Assembly: GCF_019635465.1 (NCBI RefSeq)
Contig: NZ_JAHBZK010000001.1
Location: 62,001-126,000 of the forward strand
DNA from: Hydrogenophaga sp.
GTDB taxonomy: Bacteria; Pseudomonadota; Gammaproteobacteria; Burkholderiales; Burkholderiaceae_C
Direction of reading: 5' to 3'
DNA: 64,000 nt
Below the pieces are notes generated by a model. It was given only the letters and a program-made list of their open reading frames with translations, was not told where the DNA came from and searched no databases. A program made the translations under genes and the position numbers. This document shows, in pieces, positions 1 to 9,263 of the stretch. Positions within the stretch are counted from its first letter, which is position 1. Each line of letters starts with the position of its first letter.

Positions 1-592
1 TGGCGATGAGCTGGCCCACGGCGGCGCGGTCGGTGGTGGGCACCAGCTGCACCGCGTCGGCGGGCAGGCCGGCGTCGGTGAGGGCGCGCTGCACCAGCGC
101 CGCCAGCGCGCGGTTGGATTCGATGGCCTCGGAGCCGCCGCGCAGGATGGCGGCGTTGCCGCTCTTGATGGCCAGCGACGCGGCCTCGATGGTCACGTTG
201 GGTCGGCTCTCGTAGATCATGCCGAACACGCCGATGGGCACACGCATCTGCCCCACGCGGATGCCGCTGGGCATCTGCTTCATGCCCGAGATCTCGCCAA
301 TGATGTCGGCCATGGCGGCCAGCTGCTCGCAGCCCTGGGCGCAGGTCTCGATCACTTTGGGCGTGAGCTTGAGGCGATCCACCATGGGCTCGGCCAGGCC
401 GTTGGTGCGCGCACGCTCAAGGTCTTTGGCGTTCTCCACCTGCAACGGCTGCACCTGCTCGCGCAACAGCGCTGCCAGGCGGCGCAGCGCCTGTTGCTTG
501 GTCGCCGCCGAGGCCTTGGCCATCAGCCGCGACGCCGCCAGGGCCTGCTGCCCCAGGGTGTGCATGAGTTCGGTGGTGTTGGTCGCGTTCAT
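1..592 (-). CDS. proA: Glutamate-5-semialdehyde dehydrogenase (gamma-glutamyl phosphate reductase), 3' end outside window
   Basis: ProA reduces gamma-glutamyl phosphate to glutamate-5-semialdehyde with NADPH, the second step of proline synthesis, in the cytoplasm. The reading frame starts at the ATG at 592 on the minus strand and is still open at base 1, so about 197 N-terminal residues are visible of the usual 420 or so. The strongest match is the stretch reading [20 protein letters not shown] followed by [14 protein letters not shown], the nucleotide-binding signature of the family. The catalytic cysteine lies beyond the edge. The partial frame is inferred from the raw sequence. In related Burkholderiales proA usually follows holA; here holA is about 32 kb away. 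Confidence 0.95.
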   Translation of the reverse strand, partial: MNATNTTELMHTLGQQALAASRLMAKASAATKQQALRRLAALLREQVQPLQVENAKDLERARTNGLAEPMVDRLKLTPKVIETCAQGCEQLAAMADIIGEISGMKQMPSGIRVGQMRVPIGVFGMIYESRPNVTIEAASLAIKSGNAAILRGGSEAIESNRALAALVQRALTDAGLPADAVQLVPTTDRAAVGQLIA

Positions 593-667
593 GGGGCGGG
601 ATTGTCTCACCGGGGGTGGTTTTGCGCGCTGGCGCGGCCCGGTACCCTGGGTCGCCAGGCGGGCGGA

Positions 668-1708
668 TCAGGGCGCCACGCCGAGGTGGCGGCGCATGAA
701 CGCCACCACCTTCTGCCGAACCTCGGCCACGGCGCGCGGCCGGTCAAAGCCGGGCGGGTCGCCGATGAGGGCCTTGAGTTCGTCCGAGGGCAGCGGGGGC
801 AAGGGGTCCAGCAGCGCGCCATGCCCACCCTTGGGCAGATCCAGCAGCAGCTCGCAGCGCGGCGCGCAGGCCGCCAGCACGGCATCGCCGTGGTAGCGCG
901 GCACCAGCCAGCGGTCGCGCCCGGCGGTGATGATGCCCAGCGCGGTGCGCGGCTGCGCCAGCGAGGCGGGGTCGAAATCCACCGCGAAGGGCACGCCGGC
1001 CACCACCGCGGTGATGCGCTTGTCTTCGTGCTGGTACCAGCTCGTGTCGTCGAGCTTGAAGCGGTTGACGGTTTGCACCACCCACATCTTGATGCCGTCG
1101 AAACTGCCGCCGCTCAGCGACGTGGCCGGGCCCGCGCAGGCGTGGTAGTCGGCCTGCAGGTGCTGCAGGCAGTGTTCTTTCAGCCGCGCAGGTGACCAGC
1201 GGCCGCCGGCCAGCGTGAGCGCGGTGTGACCGCCCGCCGACATGCCGAACATGCCCACGCGGTTGACGTCGAAACGGCCCCGGAAGCGGGGCTCGGCCTG
1301 CAACCGGTCGATGGCGGCCGAGACCTCGGCGGGTCGGCGACGCCAGCTCGGCGGCCCGGGGTCGCTGCTGTCGTTGGCGTTGTCGCGCAGGTGCTCGGGC
1401 ACGGCGACCACGAACCCCGCCGCCACCAGTGCCCGGGCCAGGCCGGTGTGCACCCAGGGCGAGGCCGGCGAGCCGTGCGAGATCACCACCAGGCGGCCCA
1501 CGCCCGGTGCCGGCGCGGCGTCCATCGCCGCCTCGAAGCGAAAGCTGCCGCGCTCGATCGTGGCCTCGGTGGCCGCCGCCGGGTAGAACACCACGACCGG
1601 GCCGGAGGTCGCATCGGCCGGCAGTTCGGCCATGCCCATCGCGGCCTGTGCGCCGAGCGAGATCGCCCAGGCCGCCAGCGCCACCGTGATTCGCCAAATC
1701 CAAGCCAT
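668..1708 (-). CDS. Secreted alpha/beta hydrolase of the dienelactone hydrolase / PAF-acetylhydrolase-like type
   Basis: The 346-residue product begins with a signal peptide (about 22 residues, cut near AQA). An alpha/beta-hydrolase fold follows: an oxyanion-type SHG motif near residue 77, the nucleophile elbow GMSAGG near residue 155, and a late GGHGALL segment that would carry the catalytic His. The mature protein should be periplasmic. The family includes esterases and acetylhydrolases, and the substrate cannot be told from sequence. It is followed on the same strand by proA after 75 bases and diverges from the MarR gene. The start ATG at 1708 gives a well-formed signal peptide, so I keep it. 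Confidence 0.8.
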   Translation of the reverse strand: MAWIWRITVALAAWAISLGAQAAMGMAELPADATSGPVVVFYPAAATEATIERGSFRFEAAMDAAPAPGVGRLVVISHGSPASPWVHTGLARALVAAGFVVAVPEHLRDNANDSSDPGPPSWRRRPAEVSAAIDRLQAEPRFRGRFDVNRVGMFGMSAGGHTALTLAGGRWSPARLKEHCLQHLQADYHACAGPATSLSGGSFDGIKMWVVQTVNRFKLDDTSWYQHEDKRITAVVAGVPFAVDFDPASLAQPRTALGIITAGRDRWLVPRYHGDAVLAACAPRCELLLDLPKGGHGALLDPLPPLPSDELKALIGDPPGFDRPRAVAEVRQKVVAFMRRHLGVAP

Positions 1709-1798
1709 CGCAACCTCCGCAAGACCCTGCTGGGAAGGCCGTCATTGTGGGCCGATGTGTGGGTCGGAAGGGGCTCGCGTGATTTAATGCCTGGTCAA

Positions 1799-1816
1799 TA
1801 GTTGCCTAGGCAGTTA
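1799..1816. promoter_or_regulatory. Candidate MarR operator: palindrome centred on CCTAGG
   Basis: Just upstream of the MarR gene lies TGCCTAGGCA, a perfect 10-bp palindrome at 1803-1812 with outer TA..TA symmetry. It sits 11 bases before the ATG, in an AT-rich patch, where bound protein would block transcription. MarR proteins commonly repress their own pump operon from such sites. A near-identical palindrome occurs at 59203-59218. Confidence 0.6.
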
Positions 1817-1827
1817 AATTAGCACCC

Positions 1828-2367
1828 ATGAAATCCCCCCCCTCTGCGACCCCGGACCGCGCCGGACCGCCGCCCAGTTTCTACCGACCCGATGACTATC
1901 GCCCCGAGAACTCGATCGGGCGCCTGGTGCGCAGCCTGCTCGTGCTGATGTCCACCGAGGTCGAGCGCGGCATGGCCCCGCTGGGCCTGACCGACGCCCA
2001 GTGGCTGCCGCTGTTCAAGCTGCACCGCGCTCAGGCCTCGACCTCCAGCGAAGTGGCGCGTGAGTGCCGCATCGACGCCGGCGCCACGACCCGCCTGCTC
2101 GACCGGCTGGCCGAGAAGGGCTTTGTGCAGCGCAACCGCTCGGCCGAGGACCGCCGCGTCGTGAACCTCGAACTCACCCCCGAAGGCGCCGCCACGGCCG
2201 AGCAGATTCCCGCCGTGCTGTGCCAGGTCCAGAACGAACTGCTGCGCGGCTTCACGCAAGACGAGGTCGACACCTTGAAGGCCTTGCTGGAGCGCATGCT
2301 GGACAACGGCCAGGCCCTGCAGGACGCAGCGCAGGCCATTCCCCAAGATTTGAAGGAGGGCGCATGA
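1828..2367 (+). CDS. MarR-family transcriptional regulator of the downstream efflux operon
   Basis: The protein has 179 residues and the winged-helix layout of MarR/EmrR regulators: an N-terminal helix with RLVRSLLVLMSTEVE, a recognition region around SSEVARECRIDAGATTRLLD (residues 72-91), and a wing with RSAEDRRVVNLELTPEG. Proteins of this type repress multidrug efflux genes and release DNA when they bind phenolic or lipophilic ligands. The stop overlaps the next ATG (ATGA), which couples it to the outer-membrane lipoprotein gene and the pump genes beyond. A palindrome immediately upstream is the likely autoregulatory operator. The ligand is unknown. Confidence 0.9.
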   Translation: MKSPPSATPDRAGPPPSFYRPDDYRPENSIGRLVRSLLVLMSTEVERGMAPLGLTDAQWLPLFKLHRAQASTSSEVARECRIDAGATTRLLDRLAEKGFVQRNRSAEDRRVVNLELTPEGAATAEQIPAVLCQVQNELLRGFTQDEVDTLKALLERMLDNGQALQDAAQAIPQDLKEGA

Positions 2368-3851
2368 GCCCATCACCCACCCCCCGTCGCGGTCTGCTCG
2401 CACCGCTGGCCGCTGCAATGCTGCTCGCCGGCTGCGCCAGCATGCAAGGCGTCGCCCCGTCCACCGCGCAGCTGCGCGATGCCCCCTCGCTCGGCCTGAA
2501 CGCCGCCGACCCCGCCCAACGCGCTGCCGAGGTGGCGCCGCTGGCCCCGAACTGGTGGCACGCGCTGGGCGATCAACAGCTCGACCGCCTGGTTGAGCAA
2601 GCGCTGGCCGGCAACCCCAACCTGCGCATCGCCCAGGCCCGCGTGGCCAAGGCCATGGCCGCGGTGGATGGCGTGGACAGCAGCAGCGGCCCGCAGCTCA
2701 ATGGCGCCTTCGACGCCACGCACCAGCGCTTCACCGCCAAGGGCATGATCCCCGCCCCGCTGGCCGGCAGCGTGCAGGACACCGCCACGCTGCAGCTCAA
2801 CGGCTCGTGGGAGATCGATTTCTTCGGCCGCCACCGCGCGGCCCTCGACGCCGCCCTGGGCACCGCGCAAGCCGCGCAGGCCGAGGTCGCGGCAGCGCGC
2901 ACCCTGTTGTCGACCAACGTGGTGCGCACCTACCTGCAGATTGCACGCCTGAACGAGCAGGCCGCCCTGGCCCGGCGTGCATTGACGCAGCGAGAAGCCA
3001 TGCTTGACCTGGTGCAGCAGCGCGTGCGCGCCGGTCTCGACGGCAACCTCGAACTGCGCCAGAGCGAAGGCGCCGTGCCCGATGCGCGCCAGCAGATCGA
3101 AGCGGTCAACGAGCAGCTGCAGCTGGCGCGCAACGCCATGGCCGCACTGATCGGCCAGCCCGCCAAGGACCCGCTGACGCAAGCCCCGCAACTGGCAACG
3201 CTGCAGCCGCTGCGCGCGGCCGAGGCCATCCCCGTCGATCTGCTCGGGCGCCGCGCCGACATTGCCGCCGCGCGCTGGCGCGTCGAGGCCGCGCAGGGCG
3301 ACGTGGCCAATGCGCGCGCGCAGTTCTATCCCAACATCAACCTCGTGGCCTACGTCGGCCTGTCCAGCATAGGGCTCGACGAGCTGTTCACCAGCGGTGC
3401 ACGCCAATGGGGCGTGGGCCCGGCGGTGCGCCTGCCGATCTTCGACGGCGGCCGCCTGCGCGCCAACCTGCGCGGCAGGAACGCCGACCTCGACGCCGCC
3501 ATCGACAGCTACAACGCGGCGGTGATCGAAGCCGTGCACGAGGTGGCCGACCAGCTCACCTCGTCGCGTTCGGTGGCCCTGCAGCGCACGCAACAGCAAG
3601 ACAGCCTGCGCTCGGCCGAAGCCGCCTACGACATCGCCGAGCAGCGCTACCGCGCCGGCCTGTCCAGCCACCTGCAATTGCTGTCGGCCGAATCGGCCGT
3701 GCTCGCGCAGCGTCGCCTCGACGTGGACCTGCGCACCCGCGCCCTGCTGACCCAGGTCAACCTGGCGCAGGCCCTGGGCGGCGGCTGGCAGCCAGAAGCG
3801 AAGGTCGCGCTGAGCAGCCCGAACACCCACGCGCCCAGCGCACGCCCCTGA
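2364..3851 (+). CDS. Outer-membrane efflux lipoprotein, NodT/OprM family
   Basis: The 495-residue protein is the outer-membrane channel of a tripartite pump. It begins with a lipoprotein signal ending LLAGC, with Cys24 as the acylation site. Two TolC-like repeats follow, with the typical WEIDFFGR (about residue 151) and FYPNINLVAYVGLSS (about residue 320) segments. I chose the ATG at 2364 because it overlaps the MarR stop and gives the lipobox; the frame is open further upstream, but that part is a shadow of the MarR gene. Partner genes are the periplasmic adaptor at 3889 and the 14-helix carrier at 5130. Confidence 0.93.
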   Translation: MSPSPTPRRGLLAPLAAAMLLAGCASMQGVAPSTAQLRDAPSLGLNAADPAQRAAEVAPLAPNWWHALGDQQLDRLVEQALAGNPNLRIAQARVAKAMAAVDGVDSSSGPQLNGAFDATHQRFTAKGMIPAPLAGSVQDTATLQLNGSWEIDFFGRHRAALDAALGTAQAAQAEVAAARTLLSTNVVRTYLQIARLNEQAALARRALTQREAMLDLVQQRVRAGLDGNLELRQSEGAVPDARQQIEAVNEQLQLARNAMAALIGQPAKDPLTQAPQLATLQPLRAAEAIPVDLLGRRADIAAARWRVEAAQGDVANARAQFYPNINLVAYVGLSSIGLDELFTSGARQWGVGPAVRLPIFDGGRLRANLRGRNADLDAAIDSYNAAVIEAVHEVADQLTSSRSVALQRTQQQDSLRSAEAAYDIAEQRYRAGLSSHLQLLSAESAVLAQRRLDVDLRTRALLTQVNLAQALGGGWQPEAKVALSSPNTHAPSARP

Positions 3852-3888
3852 ACCGCGCCCCTGTATCGAATACCCCGAAAGACGCACC

Positions 3889-5127
3889 ATGAGCTCCACC
3901 GAACAAGCCACCCCCAACGCCCCCGCCGGCAACCCCCGCCGCAAAAAGGCCCTGCTCACCATCGCCAGCGTGGTGGTGATCGGCGCTGTCGCCGCGGGCG
4001 CCTACGAATGGTTCGTTGCCAGCCACTACGAAAGCACCGACAACGCCTACGTGCAGGGCAACATCGTGCAGATCACGCCGCAGATCGGCGGCACGGTGCA
4101 GGCCATCCTGGCCGACGAGACCGACTTCGTGAAAGCCGGCCAGCCGCTGGTCAGGCTCGACCCGGCCGACGCGCAGCTCGCGCTCGAGCAGGCCAAGGCC
4201 CAGCTCGCGCAGACCGTGCGCCAGGTGCGCAAGCTCTACGCCGACAACGGCACCTTCAACGCCCAGATCGCCGCCCGCCAGGCCGACGTGACCAAGGCCC
4301 GCAACGAAGTGGCCCGCACCAGCGACGACCTGGCGCGCCGCCAGTCCCTCTCGGGCGGCGCCGTGTCCAAAGAGGAGCTGCAGCACGCCGAGGCACAGGC
4401 CACCGCCGCGCGCAGTGTGCTGAGCGCCGCGGACGCGGCACTGGCCGCCGCCCGCGAGCAGGCCGCCAGCAACCGCGCCATGACCGAAGGCACCTCGGTG
4501 GAAGACCACCCGCTGGTGCTGACCGCCGCCGCCAAGGTGCGCGAGGCCTGGCTGGCCACCCAGCGCCTGACGCTGCCCGCCCCCGTCGACGGCCACGTGG
4601 CCAAGCGCACGGTGCAGCTGGGCCAGCGCGTGGCCGCGGGCACGCCGCTGATGGCCATCGTGCCGCTGCAACAGGTGTGGGTGGACGCAAACTTCAAGGA
4701 AGTCCAGTTGCGCAACATCCGTCTGGGCCAGCCCGCCGAACTCACGGCCGACGCCTACGGCAAGAAAGTGCGCTACACCGGCCAGGTGGTGGGCATGGGC
4801 GTGGGCACGGGCGCGTCATTTGCGTTGCTGCCGGCGCAAAACGCCACCGGCAACTGGATCAAGGTGGTGCAACGCGTGCCCGTGCGCATCGCGCTCGACC
4901 CCGGCCAGCTGGAAGCGCACCCGCTGCGCGTGGGCCTGTCGATGGAAGCCATCGTCGACGTGAGCCACCAGGACGGCAAGTCGCTTGCCGACGCACCCGC
5001 CTCGGTAGCCGCCAGCACCGACGCCTTCGACACCGCGGGCTCGGACGCCGAGGCCGTCGTCGATCGCATCATCGAAGCCAACCTGGGCCGCCCGGTGCTG
5101 GCCCACGTCGCCCGCAAGCCCAACTGA
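3889..5127 (+). CDS. emrA: EmrA-type periplasmic adaptor (HlyD family) of a multidrug pump
   Basis: The membrane-fusion protein has 412 residues. One transmembrane helix lies at about residues 20-40, followed by the lipoyl-like half STDNAYVQGNIVQITPQIGG, a coiled-coil hairpin at about 95-190, the second lipoyl half and a beta-barrel (LPLQQVWVDANFKE). It would bridge the inner-membrane carrier EmrB and the outer-membrane channel. It lies 37 bases after the channel gene and 2 bases before emrB. The last 45 or so residues, after the usual EmrA end, form an Ala/Asp-rich tail that I do not recognise. The assignment is at family level; substrates are unknown. Confidence 0.92.
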   Translation: MSSTEQATPNAPAGNPRRKKALLTIASVVVIGAVAAGAYEWFVASHYESTDNAYVQGNIVQITPQIGGTVQAILADETDFVKAGQPLVRLDPADAQLALEQAKAQLAQTVRQVRKLYADNGTFNAQIAARQADVTKARNEVARTSDDLARRQSLSGGAVSKEELQHAEAQATAARSVLSAADAALAAAREQAASNRAMTEGTSVEDHPLVLTAAAKVREAWLATQRLTLPAPVDGHVAKRTVQLGQRVAAGTPLMAIVPLQQVWVDANFKEVQLRNIRLGQPAELTADAYGKKVRYTGQVVGMGVGTGASFALLPAQNATGNWIKVVQRVPVRIALDPGQLEAHPLRVGLSMEAIVDVSHQDGKSLADAPASVAASTDAFDTAGSDAEAVVDRIIEANLGRPVLAHVARKPN

Positions 5128-5129
5128 CC

Positions 5130-6707
5130 ATGTCGCAAGCCAACACGCCGGCCGGCGTGCACGCTCCCATTGAAGGCTCGGCGCGCCTGTGGGGCACGCT
5201 GGCCATCTCCGCCGCGACGTTCATGAACGTGCTCGACACGTCCATTGCCAACGTCTCGCTGCCCGCCATCGCGGGCGACCTGGGCGTCAGCCCCAACCAG
5301 GGCACCTGGGTCATCACCAGCTTCGCGGTGGCCAACGCCATCGCGGTGCCGCTCACCGGCTGGCTCACGCAACGCCTGGGGCAGGTGCGCCTGTTCGTCA
5401 CCAGCGTGCTGCTGTTCGTGCTGGCCTCGCTGCTGTGCGGCCTGGCGCCCAACATGCCCACGCTGATCGGCTTTCGGGTGCTGCAGGGCTTTGTGGCCGG
5501 GCCAATGATTCCGCTGTCGCAGGCCCTGCTGCTGCAGAGCTATCCGCGCGAGCAGGCCGGGCGCGCCATGGCCGCCTGGGCCATGACCACGCTGGTGGCG
5601 CCGGTGATGGGCCCGCTGCTGGGCGGCTGGATCACCGACAACATCTCGTGGCCGTGGATCTTCTACATCAACGTTCCGGTGGGCCTGCTGGCGGCCTTCT
5701 TCATCTGGCGCATCTACCACCGACGCGAAAGCGTGGTGCGCAAGCTGCCGATCGATCGCATCGGTCTGGCGCTGCTCATCATCTGGATCGCGGCGCTGCA
5801 GGTGATGCTCGACCTTGGCAAGGAGTACGGCTGGTTCGAGTCGCCACTGATCGTGGGCCTGGCCCTGACCGCGGTGATCGGCTTCGCCTTCTTCATCGCC
5901 TGGGAGCTGACCGACGATCACCCGGTGGTGGACCTTCGGCTGTTCAAAGGGCGCAACTTCTGGGCCGGCACGCTGGCGGTGTCGGTGGCCTACGGCCTGT
6001 TCTTCGGCAACGTGGTGCTGCTGCCGCTGTGGCTGCAGCAGTTCATGGGCTACACCGCCACCGACGCCGGCATGGTGACGGCGCCCGTGGGGCTGCTGGC
6101 CATCGTGCTCTCTCCCTACGTGGGCCGCACCATCGCCAACGTTGACGCGCGGCGCTACGTGACCTTCTCGTTCGGCGTGTTCGCGGTGGTGATGCTGATG
6201 CGCTCGCACTTCTCGACGCAGGCGGACTTCACCACCATCCTCATCCCGACCATCATCCAGGGCGTGGCGGTGGCCTTCTTCTTCGTGCCGCTCAACACCA
6301 TCACGCTCTCGGGCCTCACGCCCGACCGCATCCCCGCCGCGGCCGGCCTGTCCAACTTCATGCGCATCTCGTTCGGTGCGGTGGGCACCTCGGTGGCCAC
6401 CACCGTCTGGGAGAACCGCGCCACCATGCACCACGCCCACCTGGCCGAGGCCGTGAACGCCGGCAGCCCGGCGGCGCAAGCCACGATCAACGCCATGGTG
6501 CAAGGCGGCATGAGTCAACAGCAGGCGCTGGGCGCAATCGACCGCATGCTGCAGCAGCAGGCGTTCACGCTCGCGGTCAACGACATCTTCTGGCTGTCGT
6601 CGGTGCTGTTCATCGCGCTGATTCCGCTGGTGTGGCTCACGCGTGTGCCCAAACGCACCGGCCCCACGTCGGCGGCCGCGGCCGAGGCGGCGGCAGGCGC
6701 GCACTGA
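5130..6707 (+). CDS. emrB: EmrB-type drug:H+ antiporter, DHA2 family (14 TMS)
   Basis: A 525-residue major-facilitator carrier of the DHA2 subfamily, expected in the inner membrane with 14 helices. Helix 1 carries the family motif LDTSIANVSLPAIAGDLG. Loop 2-3 has GWLTQRLGQVRLF (motif A), and helix 5 contains the motif C-like run APVMGPLLGGWITD. The ATG at 5130 directly follows the emrA stop with two intervening bases. The earlier open part of this frame lies inside emrA and is a shadow. With the MarR repressor, channel and adaptor this is a complete, self-regulated export system for lipophilic or weak-acid toxicants. Confidence 0.94.
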   Translation: MSQANTPAGVHAPIEGSARLWGTLAISAATFMNVLDTSIANVSLPAIAGDLGVSPNQGTWVITSFAVANAIAVPLTGWLTQRLGQVRLFVTSVLLFVLASLLCGLAPNMPTLIGFRVLQGFVAGPMIPLSQALLLQSYPREQAGRAMAAWAMTTLVAPVMGPLLGGWITDNISWPWIFYINVPVGLLAAFFIWRIYHRRESVVRKLPIDRIGLALLIIWIAALQVMLDLGKEYGWFESPLIVGLALTAVIGFAFFIAWELTDDHPVVDLRLFKGRNFWAGTLAVSVAYGLFFGNVVLLPLWLQQFMGYTATDAGMVTAPVGLLAIVLSPYVGRTIANVDARRYVTFSFGVFAVVMLMRSHFSTQADFTTILIPTIIQGVAVAFFFVPLNTITLSGLTPDRIPAAAGLSNFMRISFGAVGTSVATTVWENRATMHHAHLAEAVNAGSPAAQATINAMVQGGMSQQQALGAIDRMLQQQAFTLAVNDIFWLSSVLFIALIPLVWLTRVPKRTGPTSAAAAEAAAGAH

Positions 6708-6725
6708 GCGCAGGGCCAGTCCGAC

Positions 6726-7889
6726 TCAGGGAGCCATCAGCGTGGGCGCAGGCCTGGGGTGGCGCTTGCCATTGAGCATTTGCCCGACCCAGCCATGCCG
6801 CACGAACAGTGCGTAACTGCCAAGGCAAACCACCGTGGTGAGCGCAATGTTGCTGGCGATCTTGAGCAGGGGCGGCAGGGGCATGTGGTACAGCCACGCA
6901 CCCAGCAGGATCGTGACCGGGTAGTGCACCAGGTAGACCCAGTAGGCGCTGTCGGCCAGGTAGCCCAACACCGGGCGTCGCACAGCGCCGAATCGCAGCG
7001 CCACGCCCATGGCCGCAAAACTCCACAGCCAGGCGATGCAGGTGTAGAGGTACGAGGCCAACAGCGGTGCGCCACCGCTGGATGTCACGGCAATCGTGGC
7101 GATGAGGCACCCCAGCCCTCCCACAGCAAAGTGCACCCATCGGCGATGGAACAGCGCAAAGAAGTGCGTCTGCTGCCCATGAAGCACGAGCCCGAACACG
7201 AAGAAGCAACCGTAAAAGAGCCACTCGTTCCAAGGCGGCAAAAAGGCATTGGAAGGCTGCAGCATGGCGCGCGGGTAGCCTGCACTGGCGAGCAGCAAAG
7301 GCAGTGCAAGCACCAGAAACCCCCACGGCTGACGCGCCAGCCAGGTCAGCAGATCAGCAAACGGGCTCACCCATCGCCGAGGCACGCGCCACACGGCCGC
7401 CGTGAGCAGGCACAGCCACAGCAGCATCCAGAGAAACCACAAATGCACCGTGCTCGGCATCGCGAGCAATGAGCGCGTGCCGGCCATCGACGCGTCGAGC
7501 ACCCAGGCGTCCGTCTGCATGCGGTTGAGAAACAACACCGATGCCCAACCGGACAGAGGCCAGAGCACCGGCCAGAACACCACGAAAGGCAGGCCCAGGC
7601 GCAGCAGGCGATGGCGGGTCAGCCCGGCCGGCCCCCGCGAGCGCGCCAGCAGCGCCGCGAAGAAGCCGCCCACGATGAAGAACGCCGGCATCCGGAACGC
7701 ATGGATGGCGCCGACGACCAGGTCGGCCGTGACCGTGCTTCGGTCGTCGTGCCAGGCGTTCGGCATGGGTTGCGTAGCGTAGAGCGCGGCCACATGCAGC
7801 ACGATGCCCAGCCACATCATTACCGCGCGCAGGTTGTCCATGGCATGCAGGCGCACGCCACCGTCGGCGGATGTCGGTTGTTGCCCCAT
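6726..7889 (-). CDS. Acyltransferase 3 family membrane protein (OafA/OpgC-like)
   Basis: The 387-residue integral membrane protein has about ten helices. The N-terminal segment HAMDNLRAVMMWLGIVLH matches the acyltransferase-3 signature, with His32 in the place of the essential helix-1 histidine. These enzymes move acetyl or succinyl groups from cytoplasmic donors onto surface glycans, glucans or peptidoglycan; the acceptor here is unknown. The gene is convergent with emrB, 18 bases away, and monocistronic. An alternative start is the Met at residue 17, which would still keep the motif. Confidence 0.85.
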   Translation of the reverse strand: MGQQPTSADGGVRLHAMDNLRAVMMWLGIVLHVAALYATQPMPNAWHDDRSTVTADLVVGAIHAFRMPAFFIVGGFFAALLARSRGPAGLTRHRLLRLGLPFVVFWPVLWPLSGWASVLFLNRMQTDAWVLDASMAGTRSLLAMPSTVHLWFLWMLLWLCLLTAAVWRVPRRWVSPFADLLTWLARQPWGFLVLALPLLLASAGYPRAMLQPSNAFLPPWNEWLFYGCFFVFGLVLHGQQTHFFALFHRRWVHFAVGGLGCLIATIAVTSSGGAPLLASYLYTCIAWLWSFAAMGVALRFGAVRRPVLGYLADSAYWVYLVHYPVTILLGAWLYHMPLPPLLKIASNIALTTVVCLGSYALFVRHGWVGQMLNGKRHPRPAPTLMAP

Positions 7890-7975
7890 GAGCGCGGCAC
7901 CTTAGCAGCGCCGGCGCCGTGGCGCCAGCCCCGGGCAGGCACGGGCGGGCGGGCGCGGGCCGGGGCGATGGTGCG

Positions 7976-8449
7976 TCAGCGCAAGGGAATGGCGGTGGCG
8001 CGGTCCACCGCGACGGCGGTCACCGCGTTCTGCGGCGAGCCTTCGATCAGCCGGTCCGAGTAGGTGAGGTAGACCAGCGCGTGGCGCTGGGTGTCGACCA
8101 TGCGCACGATGCGCAGCCGCTTGAACACCAGGCTGATGCGCTCGCTGAAGATCTCCTCCTGCGCCTTGATGGGCTTCGCAAACCCGATCGGCCCGACCTG
8201 GCGGCAGGCAATCGAGGCTTCGGCCTTGTCCTCGGCCAGCCCCAGCGCACCCGAGATGCCGCCGGTGCGCGCACGCGACAGGAAGCAGGTGACGCCGCTC
8301 ACCCCCGGGTCGTCGTAAGCCTCGACCACGATCTTGTGGTTGGGGCCGATGAGCTTGAACACGGTGCTGACCTCGCCGATCTCTTCGGCGTGCAGGTGGC
8401 CGGCCAGCAACAGGGACAGCGCGACGGGAAGCAAGCGGATGGTGGGCAT
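7976..8449 (-). CDS. creA: CreA family periplasmic protein
   Basis: The protein has 157 residues from the ATG at 8449, with a signal peptide of about 21 residues ending HLHA. The mature part carries the CreA landmarks: [20 protein letters not shown] at the start, then [16 protein letters not shown] and QVGPI. CreA proteins are conserved in proteobacteria but have no agreed biochemical role; the Escherichia coli gene sits next to the CreBC system. The frame is open upstream to 8662, but only the 8449 start gives a signal peptide. No creBCD genes are nearby. Confidence 0.85.
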   Translation of the reverse strand: MPTIRLLPVALSLLLAGHLHAEEIGEVSTVFKLIGPNHKIVVEAYDDPGVSGVTCFLSRARTGGISGALGLAEDKAEASIACRQVGPIGFAKPIKAQEEIFSERISLVFKRLRIVRMVDTQRHALVYLTYSDRLIEGSPQNAVTAVAVDRATAIPLR

Positions 8450-8523
8450 GGTCAAGGGTCTCGTGAAGGAATGCAGCGCCACACCATACGCGCTGCGATC
8501 AACGCGGGCATGACATCGGTCAA

Positions 8524-9105
8524 TCAACCACCGCCGCACCACTGCTGCTCGCACGGCACCCCGTCGCCATCGCCGTCCATCTGCGCTCCGGGACAGCGCC
8601 GCAGAAAGTAGGTCGCCTCGGCGCACGACGTCATCTGGTTGCATTGCGTGCGTCCGTCGCACTGAAACCGTTCGGTGGGCACGGGCGAGGTTTGAACGCT
8701 GTCCGATGTGGGCAGCGGCGCAGCCCGCAATGCCTGCGCCTGTTGCCAGGCCCGAACCTGCGCCAGCCCGAACGCCACGGCGAGCAGCAACACCACCCAG
8801 CCCATCCAGCGGGAGAGCCAGGATTGGCGTGGTGGCACACGGCGCAGCGGGCGCGGCGGAGAGCGCCGCGCTCGGGGCTCAGCGTCGGGCGTGGCCTGCC
8901 CCGGTCGACGCACCCGCACAGCGCGCGGGCGGCCGTCCTTGCCGGACTCGATCTCGAACAGCAGCGCCTCGCCCACCAGCGGGCGAGGGCCCTCGCGCGG
9001 CATGGCGCGCACGTGCACGAACACATCAGGCGAGCCGTCGCCCGGCCGGATGAAACCGAACCCACGGTCGTCGTGCCAGACCTTCAAGGTGCCGGATTGC
9101 GGCAT
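8524..9105 (-). CDS. Fusion: cold-shock domain, transmembrane helix, Excalibur domain
   Basis: The 193-residue protein has three parts. Residues 1-65 form a cold-shock-type OB fold with the RNP-1-like run RGFGFIRP and DVFVHV. An Arg/Pro-rich linker follows, then one transmembrane helix (about residues 98-117, [13 protein letters not shown]). The C-terminal 45 residues hold an Excalibur-type calcium-binding motif (CSA-like cysteines, then [13 protein letters not shown]). The basic linker suggests the cold-shock domain is cytoplasmic and the Excalibur domain periplasmic. Related 'cold shock and DUF1294' membrane proteins are known, but this pairing is less usual. No function is established. Confidence 0.8.
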   Translation of the reverse strand: MPQSGTLKVWHDDRGFGFIRPGDGSPDVFVHVRAMPREGPRPLVGEALLFEIESGKDGRPRAVRVRRPGQATPDAEPRARRSPPRPLRRVPPRQSWLSRWMGWVVLLLAVAFGLAQVRAWQQAQALRAAPLPTSDSVQTSPVPTERFQCDGRTQCNQMTSCAEATYFLRRCPGAQMDGDGDGVPCEQQWCGGG

Positions 9106-9263
9106 GAGAACCCCCTGCGTGCGCCGCCCGCGGCCAACCGCCGGTCAAGCGTCATGTTTTCTTGAGTGCGCCAGGCCCGATGTCGCCGCGTGGGGCGACA
9201 GACTGCGCGCCGCCGGATCGTCGGCGGCTTTCATTCCTGCGTCAACGCGCCATCACCACCCGC

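Noticed and set aside
4773-6704. Minus-strand open frame of 643 codons opposite emrB
   Set aside because: Arg/His/Gln-rich shadow of a certain transporter gene.
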